The notes beneath the pieces are model-generated. The model did not search any database, was not told the DNA's origin, and was given only the letters and a program-made list of their open reading frames with translations. From contig NC_063275.1 of the NCBI RefSeq assembly GCF_910591885.1, positions 5,878,501-5,942,500 of the forward strand: a DNA stretch of 64,000 bases, written 5' to 3'. The translations under genes and the position numbers were made by a program. Of the stretch, positions 21,895-34,752 are shown piece by piece (the stretch's first letter is position 1; every line of letters starts with the position of its first letter). The stretch is from Bombus terrestris (Eukaryota > Arthropoda > Insecta > Hymenoptera > Apidae).

Positions 21895-24274
21895 TATCGA
21901 AAAACGAACGAAAGAGGGATTGGTTTTAGGTTAGGCTAAAGTTTTTCGAGCGAGCGCAGCGAGCGAGCAATGCGTAAACGTGCGTCACAAACCAATTGAT
22001 TGGCACGAAGGTACATAGAAATATTTGCACCAGCCCGAGGAGCCGGAAGCTTTTATCGAATTGCTCACTGAGCAAAGTTTACATGTTATCAATAGTTTTA
22101 CACAAAGAGTAATAGTTCGACGAAGTAAAGTGCAACGTGAGTACCAGTATCGCTGAGAAAACTTGGAAATAACCGGAACTAAATGTAAGGAAATATAAAG
22201 TATATGTATAACCAGGAAGTTGAAACTAATGAAAATATATGTTAGGAACTATGAAGTATGTGTGTAGCATGAAAAATGTAATCGTTGCTTGCTCGCAGCG
22301 TGCGCTCGTAAAAATCTAGTCCTACCTCACAACCGATCCGGCTCGCTCGCAAATTTGAAGTAAATCGCCTCCATATCGAAGGACGAACGCAGGTGGGATT
22401 GGTTTTAGGTTAGGCTATAGTTTTTCGAGCGAGCGCAGCGAGCGAGCTATGCGTATACGTGCGTCACAAACCAATTGATTAGCACGTAGGTACACAGAAA
22501 TATTTGCACCTGCCCGAGGAGCCGGAAGCTTTTATCGAATTGCTCACTGAGCAAAGTTTACATGTTATCAATTGTTTTACACAAAGAGTAATAGTTCGGC
22601 GAAGTGCAGTGCAACGTGAGTACCAATATCGCCGAGAAAACTTGGAAATAACAGGAAATATATGTAAGGAAATATAAAGTATATGTATGACCAGGAAGTT
22701 GAATCTAATGAAAATATATGTTAGGAATTATAAAGAATGTGTGTAGCATAAAATTGTAATCGTTGCTCGCTCCGCTCGCTCATAAAAAGATCGTCCAACC
22801 TCACAACCGATCCGGCACGTTCGCAAATTTGAAGTGAATTGCCTCCTTACCGAAAAACGAACGAAAGAGGGATTGGTTTTAGGTTAGGCTATAGTTTTTC
22901 GAGCGAGCGCAGCGAGCGAGCAATGCGTAAACGTGCGTCACAAACCAATTGATTGGCACGAAGGTACATAGAAATATTTGCACCAGCCCGAGGAGCCGGA
23001 AGCTTTTATCGAATTGCTCACTGAGCAAAGTTTACATGTTATCAATAGTTTTACACAAAGAGTAATAGTTCGACGAAGTAAAGTGCAACGTGAGTACCAG
23101 TATCGCTGAGAAAACTTGGAAATAACCGGAACTAAATGTAAGGAAATATAAAGTATATGTATAACCAGGAAGTTGAAACTAATGAAAATATATGTTAGGA
23201 ACTATGAAGTATGTGTGTAGCATGAAAATTGTAATCGTTGCTTGCTCGCAGCGTGCGCTCGTAAAACTCTAGTCCTACCTCACAACCGATCCGGCTCGCT
23301 CGCAAATTTGAAGTAAATCGCCTCCATATCGAAGGACGAACGCAGGTGGGATTGGTTTTAGGTTAGGCTATAGTTTTTCGAGCGAGCGCAGCGAGCGAGC
23401 AATGCGTATACGTGCGTCACAAACCAATTGATTAGCACGTAGGTACACAGAAATATTTGCACCTGCCCGAGGAGCCGGAAGCTTTTATCGAATTGCTCAC
23501 TGAGCAAAGTTTACATGTTATCAATAGTTTTACACAAAGAGTAATAGTTCGGCGAAGTGCAGTGCAACGTGAGTACCAATATCGCTGAGAAAACTTGGAA
23601 ATAACAGGAAATATATGTAAGGAAATATAAAGTATATGTATGACCAGGAAGTTGAATCTAATGAAAATATATGTTAGGAATTATAAAGAATGTGTGTAGC
23701 ATAAAATTGTAATCGTTGCTCGCTCCGCTCGCTCATAAAAAGATCGTCCAACCTCACAACCGATCCGGCACGTTCGCAAATTTGAAATGAATTGCCTCCT
23801 TACCGAAAAACGAACGAAAGAGGGATTGGTTTTAGGTTAGGCTATAGTTTTTCGAGCGAGCGCAGCGAGCGAGCAATGCGTAAACGTGCGTCACAAACCA
23901 ATTGATTGGCACGAAGGTACATAGAAATATTTGCACCAGCCCGAGGAGCCGGAAGCTTTTATCGAATTGCTCACTGAGCAAAGTTTACATGTTATCAATA
24001 GTTTTACACAAAGAGTAATAGTTCGGCGAAGTGCAGTGCAACGTGAGTACCAATATCGCTGAGAAAACATGGAAATAACAGGAAATATATGTAAGGAAAT
24101 ATAAAGTATATGTATGACCAGGAAGTTGAATCTAATGAAAATATATGTTAGGAATTATAAAGAATGTATGTAGCAAAAAATTGTAATCGTTGCTCGCTCC
24201 GCTCGCTCATAAAAAGATCGTCCAACCTCACAACCGATCCGGCACGTTCGCAAATTTGAAGTGAATTGCCTCCT
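21895..24274 (+). repeat. Copy 2 of the 2380 bp unit, with a replaced right part
   Basis: The first two monomers (21895, 22374) match copy 1. Monomers 22848, 23327 and 23801 carry the marks of 15708-17134 instead. The expected fifth member, an A head on a B body, is replaced by a hybrid with A block 2. The number of monomers and total length are unchanged, so the register of the higher-order repeat survives. Confidence 0.83.
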
Positions 24275-24585
24275 TACCGAAAAACGAACGAAAGAGGGAT
24301 TGGTTTTAGGTTAGGCTATAGTTTTTCGAGCGAGCGCAGCGAGCGAGCAATGCGTATACGTGCGTCACAAACCAATTGATTAGCACGTAGGTACACAGAA
24401 ATATTTGCACCTGCCCGAGGAGCCGGAAGCTTTTATCGAATTGCTCACTGAGCAAAGTTTACATGTTATCAATTGTTTTACACAAAGAGTAATAGTTCGG
24501 CGAAGTGCAGTGCAACGTGAGTACCAATATCGCTGAGAAAACTTGGAAATAACAGGAAATATATGTAAGGAAATATAAAGTATAT
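22848..24585 (+). repeat. In-register patch copied from (or shared with) 15708-17445
   Basis: Within the 2380 bp units this segment carries a foreign set of marks (GTAAAACTCTAG, TTTGAAATGAATT, AAAACATGG, GTATGTAGCAAAAAATTG) known otherwise only from 14.0-17.1 kb. It ends inside monomer 24275, which starts as an A head on a B body and switches to the local A tail (TATAACC, GAAACTAATG, GAAAAATG). Flanking monomers on both sides are ordinary members of the five-monomer unit. A gene conversion tract of up to about 1.7 kb fits; a double unequal exchange is the alternative. Confidence 0.78.
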
Positions 24586-26654
24586 GTATAACCAGGAAGT
24601 TGAAACTAATGAAAATATATGTTAGGAACTATGAAGTATGTGTGTAGCATGAAAAATGTAATCGTTGCTTGCTCGCAGCGTGCGCTCGTAAAAATCTAGT
24701 CCTACCTCACAACCGATCCGGCTCGCTCGCAAATTTGAAGTAAATCGCCTCCATATCGAAGGACGAACGCAGGTGGGATTGGTTTTAGGTTAGGCTATAG
24801 TTTTTCGAGCGAGCGCAGCGAGCGAGCTATGCGTATACGTGCGTCACAAACCAATTGATTAGCACGTAGGTACACAGAAATATTTGCACCTGCCCGAGGA
24901 GCCGGAAGCTTTTATCGAATTGCTCACTGAGCAAAGTTTACATGTTATCAATTGTTTTACACAAAGAGTAATAGTTCGGCGAAGTGCAGTGCAACGTGAG
25001 TACCAATATCGCCGAGAAAACTTGGAAATAACAGGAAATATATGTAAGGAAATATAAAGTATATGTATGACCAGGAAGTTGAATCTAATGAAAATATATG
25101 TTAGGAATTATAAAGAATGTGTGTAGCATAAAATTGTAATCGTTGCTCGCTCCGCTCGCTCATAAAAAGATCGTCCAACCTCACAACCGATCCGGCACGT
25201 TCGCAAATTTGAAGTGAATTGCCTCCTTACCGAAAAACGAACGAAAGAGGGATTGGTTTTAGGTTAGGCTATAGTTTTTCGAGCGAGCGCAGCGAGCGAG
25301 CAATGCGTAAACGTGCGTCACAAACCAATTGATTGGCACGAAGGTACATAGAAATATTTGCACCAGCCCGAGGAGCCGGAAGCTTTTATCGAATTGATCA
25401 CTGAGCAAAGTTTACATGTTATCAATAGTTTTACACAAAGAGTAATAGTTCGACGAAGTAAAGTGCAACGTGAGTACCAGTATCGCTGAGAAAACTTGGA
25501 AATAACCGGAACTAAATGTAAGGAAATATAAAGTATATGTATAACCAGGAAGTTGAAACTAATGAAAATATATGTTAGGAACTATGAAGTATGTGTGTAG
25601 CATGAAAATTGTAATCGTTGCTTGCTCGCAGCGTGCGCTCGTAAAAATCTAGTCCTACCTCACAACCGATCCGGCTCGCTCGCAAATTTGAAGTAAATCG
25701 CCTCCATATCGAAGGACGAACGCAGGTGGGATTGGTTTTAGGTTAGGCTATAGTTTTTCGAGCGAGCGCAGCGAGCGAGCAATGCGTATACGTGCGTCAC
25801 AAACCAATTGATTAGCACGTAGGTACACAGAAATATTTGCACCTGCCCGAGGAGCCGGAAGCTTTTATCGAATTGCTCACTGAGCAAAGTTTACATGTTA
25901 TCAATTGTTTTACACAAAGAGTAATAGTTCGGCGAAGTGCAGTGCAACGTGAGTACCAATATCGCCGAGAAAACTTGGAAATAACAGGAAATATATGTAA
26001 GGAAATATAAAGTATATGTATGACCAGGAAGTTGAATCTAATGAAAATATATGTTAGGAATTATAAAGAATGTGTGTAGCATAAAATTGTAATCGTTGCT
26101 CGCTCCGCTCGCTCATAAAAAGATCGTCCAACCTCACAACCGATCCGGCACGTTCGCAAATTTGAAGTGAATTGCCTCCTTATCGAAAAACGAACGAAAG
26201 AGGGATTGGTTTTAGGTTAGGCTATAGTTTTTCGAGCGAGCGCAGCGAGCGAGCAATGCGTATACGTGCGTCACAAACCAATTGATTAGCACGTAGGTAC
26301 ACAGAAATATTTGCACCTGCCCGAGGAGCCGGAAGCTTTTATCGAATTGCTCACTGAGCAAAGTTTACATGTTATCAATTGTTTTACACAAAGAGTAATA
26401 GTTCGGCGAAGTGCAGTGCAACGTGAGTACCAATATCGCTGAGAAAACTTGGAAATAACAGGAAATATATGTAAGGAAATATAAAGTATATGTATGACCA
26501 GGAAGTTGAATCTAATGAAAATATATGTTAGGAATTATAAAGAATGTGTGTAGCATAAAATTGTAATCGTTGCTCGCTCCGCTCGCTCATAAAAAGATCG
26601 TCCAACCTCACAACCGATCCGGCACGTTCGCAAATTTGAAGTGAATTGCCTCCT
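24275..26654 (+). repeat. Copy 3 of the 2380 bp unit, with a hybrid first monomer
   Basis: Order: 24275 (A head, B blocks 2 and 3, A tail with GAAAAATG; 479 bases), 24754 B (GAGCTATGCG), 25228 A, 25707 B, 26181 A-head/B-body starting TATCGAAAAACG. Monomer 24275 marks the right edge of the patch. The palindrome in 25228 is changed to TTGATCACTGAGCAA. Confidence 0.83.
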
Positions 26655-28560
26655 TATCGAAAAACGAACGAAAGAGGGATTGGTTTTAGGTTAGGCTAAA
26701 GTTTTTCGAGCGAGCGCAGCGAGCGAGCAATGCGTAAACGTGCGTCACAAACCAATTGATTGGCACGAAGGTACATAGAAATATTTGCACCAGCCCGAGG
26801 AGCCGGAAGCTTTTATCGAATTGCTCAGTGAGCAAAGTTTACATGTTATCAATAGTTTTACACAAAGAGTAATAGTTCGACGAAGTAAAGTGCAACGTGA
26901 GTACCAGTATCGCTGAGAAAACTTGGAAATAACCGGAACTAAATGTAAGGAAATATAAAGTATATGTATAACCAGGAAGTTGAAACTAATGAAAATATAT
27001 GTTAGGAACTATGAAGTATGTGTGTAGCATGAAAAATGTAATCGTTGCTTGCTCGCAGCGTGCGCTCGTAAAAATCTAGTCCTACCTCACAACCGATCCG
27101 GCTCGCTCGCAAATTTGAAGTAAATCGCCTCCATATCGAAGGACGAACGCAGGTGGGATTGGTTTTAGGTTAGGCTATAGTTTTTCGAGCGAGCGCAGCG
27201 AGCGAGCTATGCGTATACGTGCGTCACAAACCAATTGATTAGCACGTAGGTACACAGAAATATTTGCACCTGCCCGAGGAGCCGGAAGCTTTTATCGAAT
27301 TGCTCACTGAGCAAAGTTTACATGTTATCAATTGTTTTACACAAAGAGTAATAGTTCGGCGAAGTGCAGTGCAACGTGAGTACCAATATCGCCGAGAAAA
27401 CTTGGAAATAACAGGAAATATATGTAAGGAAATATAAAGTATATGTATGACCAGGAAGTTGAATCTAATGAAAATATATGTTAGGAATTATAAAGAATGT
27501 GTGTAGCATAAAATTGTAATCGTTGCTCGCTCCGCTCGCTCATAAAAAGATCGTCCAACCTCACAACCGATCCGGCACGTTCGCAAATTTGAAGTGAATT
27601 GCCTCCTTACCGAAAAACGAACGAAAGAGGGATTGGTTTTAGGTTAGGCTATAGTTTTTCGAGCGAGCGCAGCGAGCGAGCAATGCGTAAACGTGCGTCA
27701 CAAACCAATTGATTGGCACGAAGGTACATAGAAATATTTGCACCAGCCCGAGGAGCCGGAAGCTTTTATCGAATTGCTCACTGAGCAAAGTTTACATGTT
27801 ATCAATAGTTTTACACAAAGAGTAATAGTTCGACGAAGTAAAGTGCAACGTGAGTACCAGTATCGCTGAGAAAACTTGGAAATAACCGGAACTAAATGTA
27901 AGGAAATATAAAGTATATGTATAACCAGGAAGTTGAAACTAATGAAAATATATGTTAGGAACTATGAAGTATGTGTGTAGCATGAAAATTGTAATCGTTG
28001 CTTGCTCGCAGCGTGCGCTCGTAAAAATCTAGTCCTACCTCACAACCGATCCGGCTCGCTCGCAAATTTGAAGTAAATCGCCTCCATATCGAAGGACGAA
28101 CGCAGGTGGGATTGGTTTTAGGTTAGGCTATAGTTTTTCGAGCGAGCGCAGCGAGCGAGCAATGCGTATACGTGCGTCACAAACCAATTGATTAGCACGT
28201 AGGTACACAGAAATATTTGCACCTGCCCGAGGAGCCGGAAGCTTTTATCGAATTGCTCACTGAGCAAAGTTTACATGTTATCAATTGTTTTACACAAAGA
28301 GTAATAGTTCGGCGAAGTGCAGTGCAACGTGAGTACCAATATCGCCGAGAAAACTTGGAAATAACAGGAAATATATGTAAGGAAATATAAAGTATATGTA
28401 TGACCAGGAAGTTGAATCTAATGAAAATATATGTTAGGAATTATAAAGAATGTGTGTAGCATAAAATTGTAATCGTTGCTCGCTCCGCTCGCTCATAAAA
28501 AGATCGTCCAACCTCACAACCGATCCGGCACGTTCGCAAATTTGAAGTGAATTGCCTCCT
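26655..28560 (+). repeat. Copy 4 of the 2380 bp unit, incomplete
   Basis: Order: 26655 A (GGCTAAAG, GAAAAATG, central G in the palindrome at 26828), 27134 B (GAGCTATGCG), 27608 A, 28087 B. The fifth member is absent; a full A monomer follows at 28561 and the array returns to plain dimers. Confidence 0.83.
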
Positions 28561-31500
28561 TACCGAAAAACGAACGAAAGAGGGATTGGTTTTAGGTTAG
28601 GCTATAGTTTTTCGAGCGAGCGCAGCGAGCGAGCAATGCGTAAACGTGCGTCACAAACCAATTGATTAGCACGAAGGTACATAGAAATATTTGCACCAGC
28701 CCGAGGAGCCGGAAGCTTTTATCGAATTGCTCACTGAGCAAAGTTTACATGTTATCAATAGTTTTACACAAAGAGTAATAGTTCGACGAAGTAAAGTGCA
28801 ACGTGAGTACCAGTATCGCTGAGAAAACTTGGAAATAACCGGAACTAAATGTAAGGAAATATAAAGTATATGTATAACCAGGAAGTTGAAACTAATGAAA
28901 ATATATGTTAGGAACTATGAAGTATGTGTGTAGCATGAAAATTGTAATCGTTGCTTGCTCGCAGCGTGCGCTCGTAAAAATCTAGTCCTACCTCACAACC
29001 GATCCGGCTCGCTCGCAAATTTGAAGTAAATCGCCTCCATATCGAAGGACGAACGCAGGTGGGATTGGTTTTAGGTTAGGCTATAGTTTTTCGAGCGAGC
29101 GCAGCGAGCGAGCAATGCGTATACGTGCGTCACAAACCAATTGATTAGCACGTAGGTACACAGAAATATTTGCACCTGCCCGAGGAGCCGGAAGCTTTTA
29201 TCGAATTGCTCACTGAGCAAAGTTTACATGTTATCAATTGTTTTACACAAAGAGTAATAGTTCGGCGAAGTGCAGTGCAACGTGAGTACCAATATCGCCG
29301 AGAAAACTTGGAAATAACAGGAAATATATGTAAGGAAATATAAAGTATATGTATGACCAGGAAGTTGAATCTAATGAAAATATATGTTAGGAATTATAAA
29401 GAATGTGTGTAGCATAAAATTGTAATCGTTGCTCGCTCCGCTCGCTCATAAAAAGATCGTCCAACCTCACAACCGATCCGGCACGTTCGGAAATTTGAAG
29501 TGAATTGCCTCCTTACCGAAAAACGAACGAAAGAGGGATTGGTTTTAGGTTAGGCTATAGTTTTTCGAGCGAGCGCAGCGAGCGAGCAATGCGTAAACGT
29601 GCGTCACAAACCAATTGATTGGCACGAAGGTACATAGAAATATTTGCACCAGCCCGAGGAGCCGGAAGCTTTTATCGAATTGCTCACTGAGCAAAGTTTA
29701 CATGTTATCAATAGTTTTACACAAAGAGTAATAGTTCGACGAAGTAAAGTGCAACGTGAGTACCAGTATCGCTGAGAAAACTTGGAAATAACCGGAACTA
29801 AATGTAAGGAAATATAAAGTATATGTATAACCAGGAAGTTGAAACTAATGAAAATATATGTTAGGAACTATGAAGTATGTGTGTAGCATGAAAATTGTAA
29901 TCGTTGCTTGCTCGCAGCGTGCGCTCGTAAAAATCTAGTCCTACCTCACAACCGATCCGGCTCGCTCGCAAATTTGAAGTAAATCGCCTCCATATCGAAG
30001 GACGAACGCAGGTGGGATTGGTTTTAGGTTAGGCTATAGTTTTTCGAGCGAGCGCAGCGAGCGAGCAATGCGTATACGTGCGTCACAAACCAATTGATTA
30101 GCACGTAGGTACACAGAAATATTTGCACCTGCCCGAGGAGCCGGAATCTTTTATCGAATTGCTCACTGAGCAAAGTTTACATGTTATCAATTGTTTTACA
30201 CAAAGAGTAATAGTTCGGCGAAGTGCAGTGCAACGTGAGTACCAATATCGCCGAGAAAACTAGGAAATAACAGGAAATATATGTAAGGAAATATAAAGTA
30301 TATGTATGACCAGGAAGTTGAATCTAATGAAAATATATGTTAGGAATTATAAAGAATGTGTGTAGCATAAAATTGTAATCGTTGCTCGCTCCGCTCGCTC
30401 ATAAAAAGATCGTCCAACCTCACAACCGATCAGGCACGTTCGCAAATTTGAAGTGAATTGCCTCCTTACCGAAAAACGAACGAAAGAGGGATTGGTTTTA
30501 GGTTAGGCTATAGTTTTTCGAGCGAGCGCAGCGAGCGAGCAATGCGTAAACGTGCGTCACAAACCAATTGATTGGCACGAAGGTACATAGAAATATTTGC
30601 ACCAGCCCGAGGAGCCGGAAGCTTTTATCGAATTGCTCACTGAGCAAAGTTTACATGTTATCAATAGTTTTACACAAAGAGTAATAGCTCAACGAAGTAA
30701 AGTGCAACGTGAGTACCAGTATCGCTGAGAAAACTTGGAAATAACCGGAACTAAATGTAAGGAAATATAAAGTATATGTATAACCAGGAAGTTGAAACTA
30801 ATGAAAATATATGTTAGGAACTATGAAGTATGTGTGTAGCATGATAATTGTAATCGTTGCTTGCTCGCAGCGTGCGCTCGTAAAAATCTAGTCCTACCTC
30901 ACAACCGATCCGGCTCGCTTGCAAATTTGAAGTAAATCGCCTCCATATCGAAGGACGAACGCAGGTGGGATTGGTTTTAGGTTAGGCTATAGTTTTTCGA
31001 GCGAGCGCAGCGAGCGAGCAATGCGTATACGTGCGTCACAAACCAATTGATTAGCACGTAGGTACACAGAAATATTTGCACCTGCCCGAGGAGCCGGAAG
31101 CTTTTATCGAATTGCTCACTGAGCAAAGTTTACATGTTATCAATTGTTTTACACAAAGAGTAATAGTTCGGCGAAGTGCAGTGCAACGTGAGTACCAATA
31201 TCGCCGAGAAAACTTGGAAATAACAGGAAATATATGTAAGGAAATATAAAGTATATGTATGACCAGGAAGTTGAATCTAATGAAAATATATGTTAGGAAT
31301 TATAAAGAATGTGTGTAGCACAAAATTGTAATCGTTGCTCGCTCCGCTCGCTCATAAAAAGATCGTCCAACCTCACAACCGATCCGGCACGTTCGCAAAT
31401 TTGAACTGAATTGCCTCCTTACCGAAAAACGAACGAAAGAGGGATTGGTTTTAGGTTAGGCTATAGTTTTTCGAGCGAGCGCAGCGAGCGAGCAATGCGT

Positions 31501-34278
31501 AAACGTGCGTCACAAACCAATTGATTGGCACGAAGGTACATAGAAATATTTGCAACAGCCCGAGGAGCCGGAAGCTTTTATCGAATTGCTCACTGAGCAA
31601 AGTTTACATGTTATCAATAGTTTTACACAAAGAGTAATAGTTCGGCGAAGTGCAGTGCAACGTGAGTACCAATATCGCCGAGAAAACTTGGAAATAACAG
31701 GAAATATATGTAAGGAAATATAAAGTATATGTATAACCAGGAAGTTGAAACTAATGAAAATATATGTTAGGAACTATGAAGTGTGTGTGTAGCATGAAAA
31801 TTGTAATCGTTGCTTGCTCGCAGCGTGCGCTCGTAAAAATCTAGTCCTACCTCACAACCGATCCGGCTCGCTCGCAAATTTGAAGTAAATCGCCTCCATA
31901 TCGAAGGACGAACGCAGGTGGGATTGGTTTTAGGTTAGGCTATAGTTTTTCGAGCGAGCGCAGCGAGCGAGCAATGCGTATACGTGCGTCACAAACCAAT
32001 TGATTAGCACGTAGGTACACAGAAATATTTGCACCTGCCCGAGGAGCCGGAAGCTTTTATCGAATTGCTCACTGAGCAAAGTTTACATGTTATCAATTGT
32101 TTTACACAAAGAGTAATAGTTCGGCGAAGTGCAGTGCAACGTGAGTACCAATATCGCCGAGAAAACTTGGAAATAACAGGAAATATATGTAAGGAAATAT
32201 AAAGTATATGTATAACCAGGAAGTTGAATCTAATGAAAATATATGTTAGGAATTATAAAGAATGTGTGTAGCATAAAATTGTAATCGTTGCTCGCTCCGC
32301 TCGCTCATAAAAAGATCGTCCAACCTCACAACCGATCCGGCACGTTCGCAAATTTGAAGTGAATTGCCTCCTTACCGAAAAACGAACGAAAGAGCGATTG
32401 GTTTTAGGTTAGGCTATAGTTTTTCGAGCGAGCGCAGCGAGCGAGCAATGCGTAAACGTGCGTCACAAACCAATTGATTGGCACGAAGGTACATAGAAAT
32501 ATTTGCACCAGCCCGAGGAGCCGGAAGCTTTTATCGAATTGCCCACTGAGCAAAGTTTACATGTTATCAATAGTTTTACACAAAGAGTAATAGTTCGACG
32601 AAGTAAAGTGCAACGTGAGTACCAGTATCGCTGAGAAAACTTGGAAATAACCGGAACTAAATGTAAGGAAATATAAAGTATATGTATAACCAGGAAGTTG
32701 AAACTAATGAAAATATATGTTAGGAACTATGAAGTATGTGTGTAGCATGAAAATTGTAATCGTTGCTTGCTCGCAGCGTGCGCTCGTAAAAATCTAGTCC
32801 TACCTCACAACCGATCCGGCTCGCTCGCAAATTTGAAGTAAATCGCCTCCATATCGAAGGACGAACGCAGGTGGGATTGGTTTTAGGTTAGGCTATAGTT
32901 TTTCGAGCGAGCGCAGCGAGCGAGCAATGCGTATACGTGCGTCACAAACCAATTGATTAGCACGTAGCTACACAGAAATATTTGCACCTGCCCGAGGAGC
33001 CGGAAGCTTTTATCGAATTGCTCACTGAGCAAAGTTTACATGTTATCAATTGTTTTACACAAAGAGTAATAGTTCGGCGAAGTGCAGTGCAACGTGAGTA
33101 CCAATATCGCCGAGAAAACTTGGAAATAACAGGAAATATATGTAAGGAAATATAAAGTATATGTATGACCAGGAAGTTGAATCTAAAGAAAATATATGTT
33201 AGGAATTATAAAGAATGTGTGTAGCATAAAATTGTAATCGTTGCTCGCTCCGCTCGCTCATAAAAAGATCGTCCAACCTCACAACCGATCCGGCACGTTC
33301 GCAAATTTGAAGTGAATTGCCTCCTTACCGAAAAACGAACGAAAGAGGGATTGGTTTTAGGTTAGGCTATAGTTTTTCGAGCGAGCGCAGCGAGCGAGCA
33401 ATGCGTAAACGTGCGTCACAAACCAATTGATTGGCACGAAGGTACATAGAAATATTTGCACCAGCCCGAGGAGCCGGAAGCTTTTATCGAATTGCTCACT
33501 GAGCAAAGTTTACATGTTATCAATAGTTTTACACAAAGAGTAATAGTTCGACGAAGTAAAGTGCAACGTGAGTACCAGTATCGCTGAGAAAACTTGGAAA
33601 TAACCGGAACTAAATGTAAGGAAATATAAAGTATATGTATAACCAGGAAGTTGAAACTAATGAAAATATATGATAGGAACTATGAAGTATGTGTGTAGCA
33701 TGAAAATTGTAATCGTTGCTTGCTCGCAGCGTGCGCGCGTAAAAATCTAGTCCTACCTCACAACCGATCCGGCTCGCTCGCAAATTTGAAGTAAATCGCC
33801 TCCATATCGAAGGACGAACGCAGGTGGGATTGGTTTTAGGTTAGGCTATAGTTTTTCGAGCGAGAGCAGCGAGCGAGCAATGCGTATACGTGCGTCACAA
33901 ACCAATTGATTAGCACGTAGGTACACAGAAATATTTGCACCTGCCCGAGGAGCCGGAAGCTTTTATCGAATTGCTCACTGAGCAAAGTTTACATGTTATC
34001 AATTGTTTTACACAAAGAGTAATAGTTCGGCGAAGTGCAGTGCAACGTGAGTACCAATATCGCTGAGAAAACTTGGAAATAACAGGAAATATATGTAAGG
34101 AAATATAAAGTATATGTATGACCAGGAAGTTGAATCTAATGAAAATATATGTTAGGAATTATAAAGAATGTGTGTAGCATAAAATTGTAATCGTTGCTCG
34201 CTCCGCTCGCTCATAAAAAGATCGTCCAACCTCACAACCGATCCGGCACGTTCGCAAATTTGAAGTGAATTGCCTCCT
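27608..34278 (+). repeat. Seven regular 953 bp A-B dimers
   Basis: A monomers start at 27608, 28561, 29514, 30467, 31420, 32373 and 33326; B monomers at 28087, 29040, 29993, 30946, 31899, 32852 and 33805. All steps are exactly 953. B monomers up to 32852 carry CGCCGAG in block 3; 33805 has CGCTGAG. This is the most regular dimer stretch. Private changes include GGACGTTCGGAAATTTG-like tail substitution near 29488 (TTCGGAAATTTG), GATCAGGCACG near 30429 and TTTGAACTGAATTG near 31401. Confidence 0.88.
31420..31898 (+). repeat. A monomer with a B patch in block 3
   Basis: Head, block 2 and ATCAATAG are A. Then TTCGGCGAAGTGCAGTGC, CCAATATCGCCGAG and ACAGGAAATATATG are B, followed by TATAACC and a full A tail. 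The length stays 479. The B patch is at most about 100 bases and carries the local CGCCGAG mark, so a neighbouring B monomer is the likely donor. The next B monomer at 31899 also shows TATAACC near its tail start, an A mark. Confidence 0.83.
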
Positions 34279-34752
34279 TACCGAAAAACGAACGAAAGAG
34301 GGATTGGTTTTAGGTTAGGCTATAGTTTTTCGAGCGAGCGCAGCGAGCGAGCAATGCGTATACGTGCGTCACAAACCAATTGATTAGCACGTAGGTACAC
34401 AGAAATATTTGCACCTGCCCGAGGAGCCGGAAGCTTTTATCGAATTGCACACTGAGCAAAGTTTACATGTTATCAATTGTTTTACACAAAGAGTAATAGT
34501 TCGGCGAAGTGCAGTGCAACGTGAGTACCAATATCGCTGAGAAAACTTGGAAATAACAGGAAATATATGTAAGGAAATATAAAGTATATGTATGACCAGG
34601 AAGTTGAATCTAATGAAAATATATGTTAGGAATTATAAAGAATGTGTGTAGCATAAAATTGTAATCGTTGCTCGCTCCGCTCGCTCATAAAAAGATCGTC
34701 CAACCTCACAACCGATCCGGCACGTTCGCAAATTTGAAGTGAATTGCCTCCT

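Larger units (their letters stand above)
17609..29039 (+). repeat. Five-monomer higher-order repeat region (2380 bp)
   Basis: Monomer starts are 17609, 18088, 18562, 19041, 19515, 19994, 20468, 20947, 21421, 21895, 22374, 22848, 23327, 23801, 24275, 24754, 25228, 25707, 26181, 26655, 27134, 27608, 28087 and 28561. A marked A monomer (GGCTAAAG; tail GAAAAATG) followed by a marked B monomer (GAGCTATGCG; CGCCGAG) recurs at 19515/19994, 21895/22374 and 26655/27134; 24275/24754 keeps the A tail mark and the B monomer. The spacing of 2380 equals two A and three B-length monomers. The fifth member is an A head on a B body starting TATCGAAAAACG (21421, 26181). The B mark is already at 18088. Confidence 0.88.
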
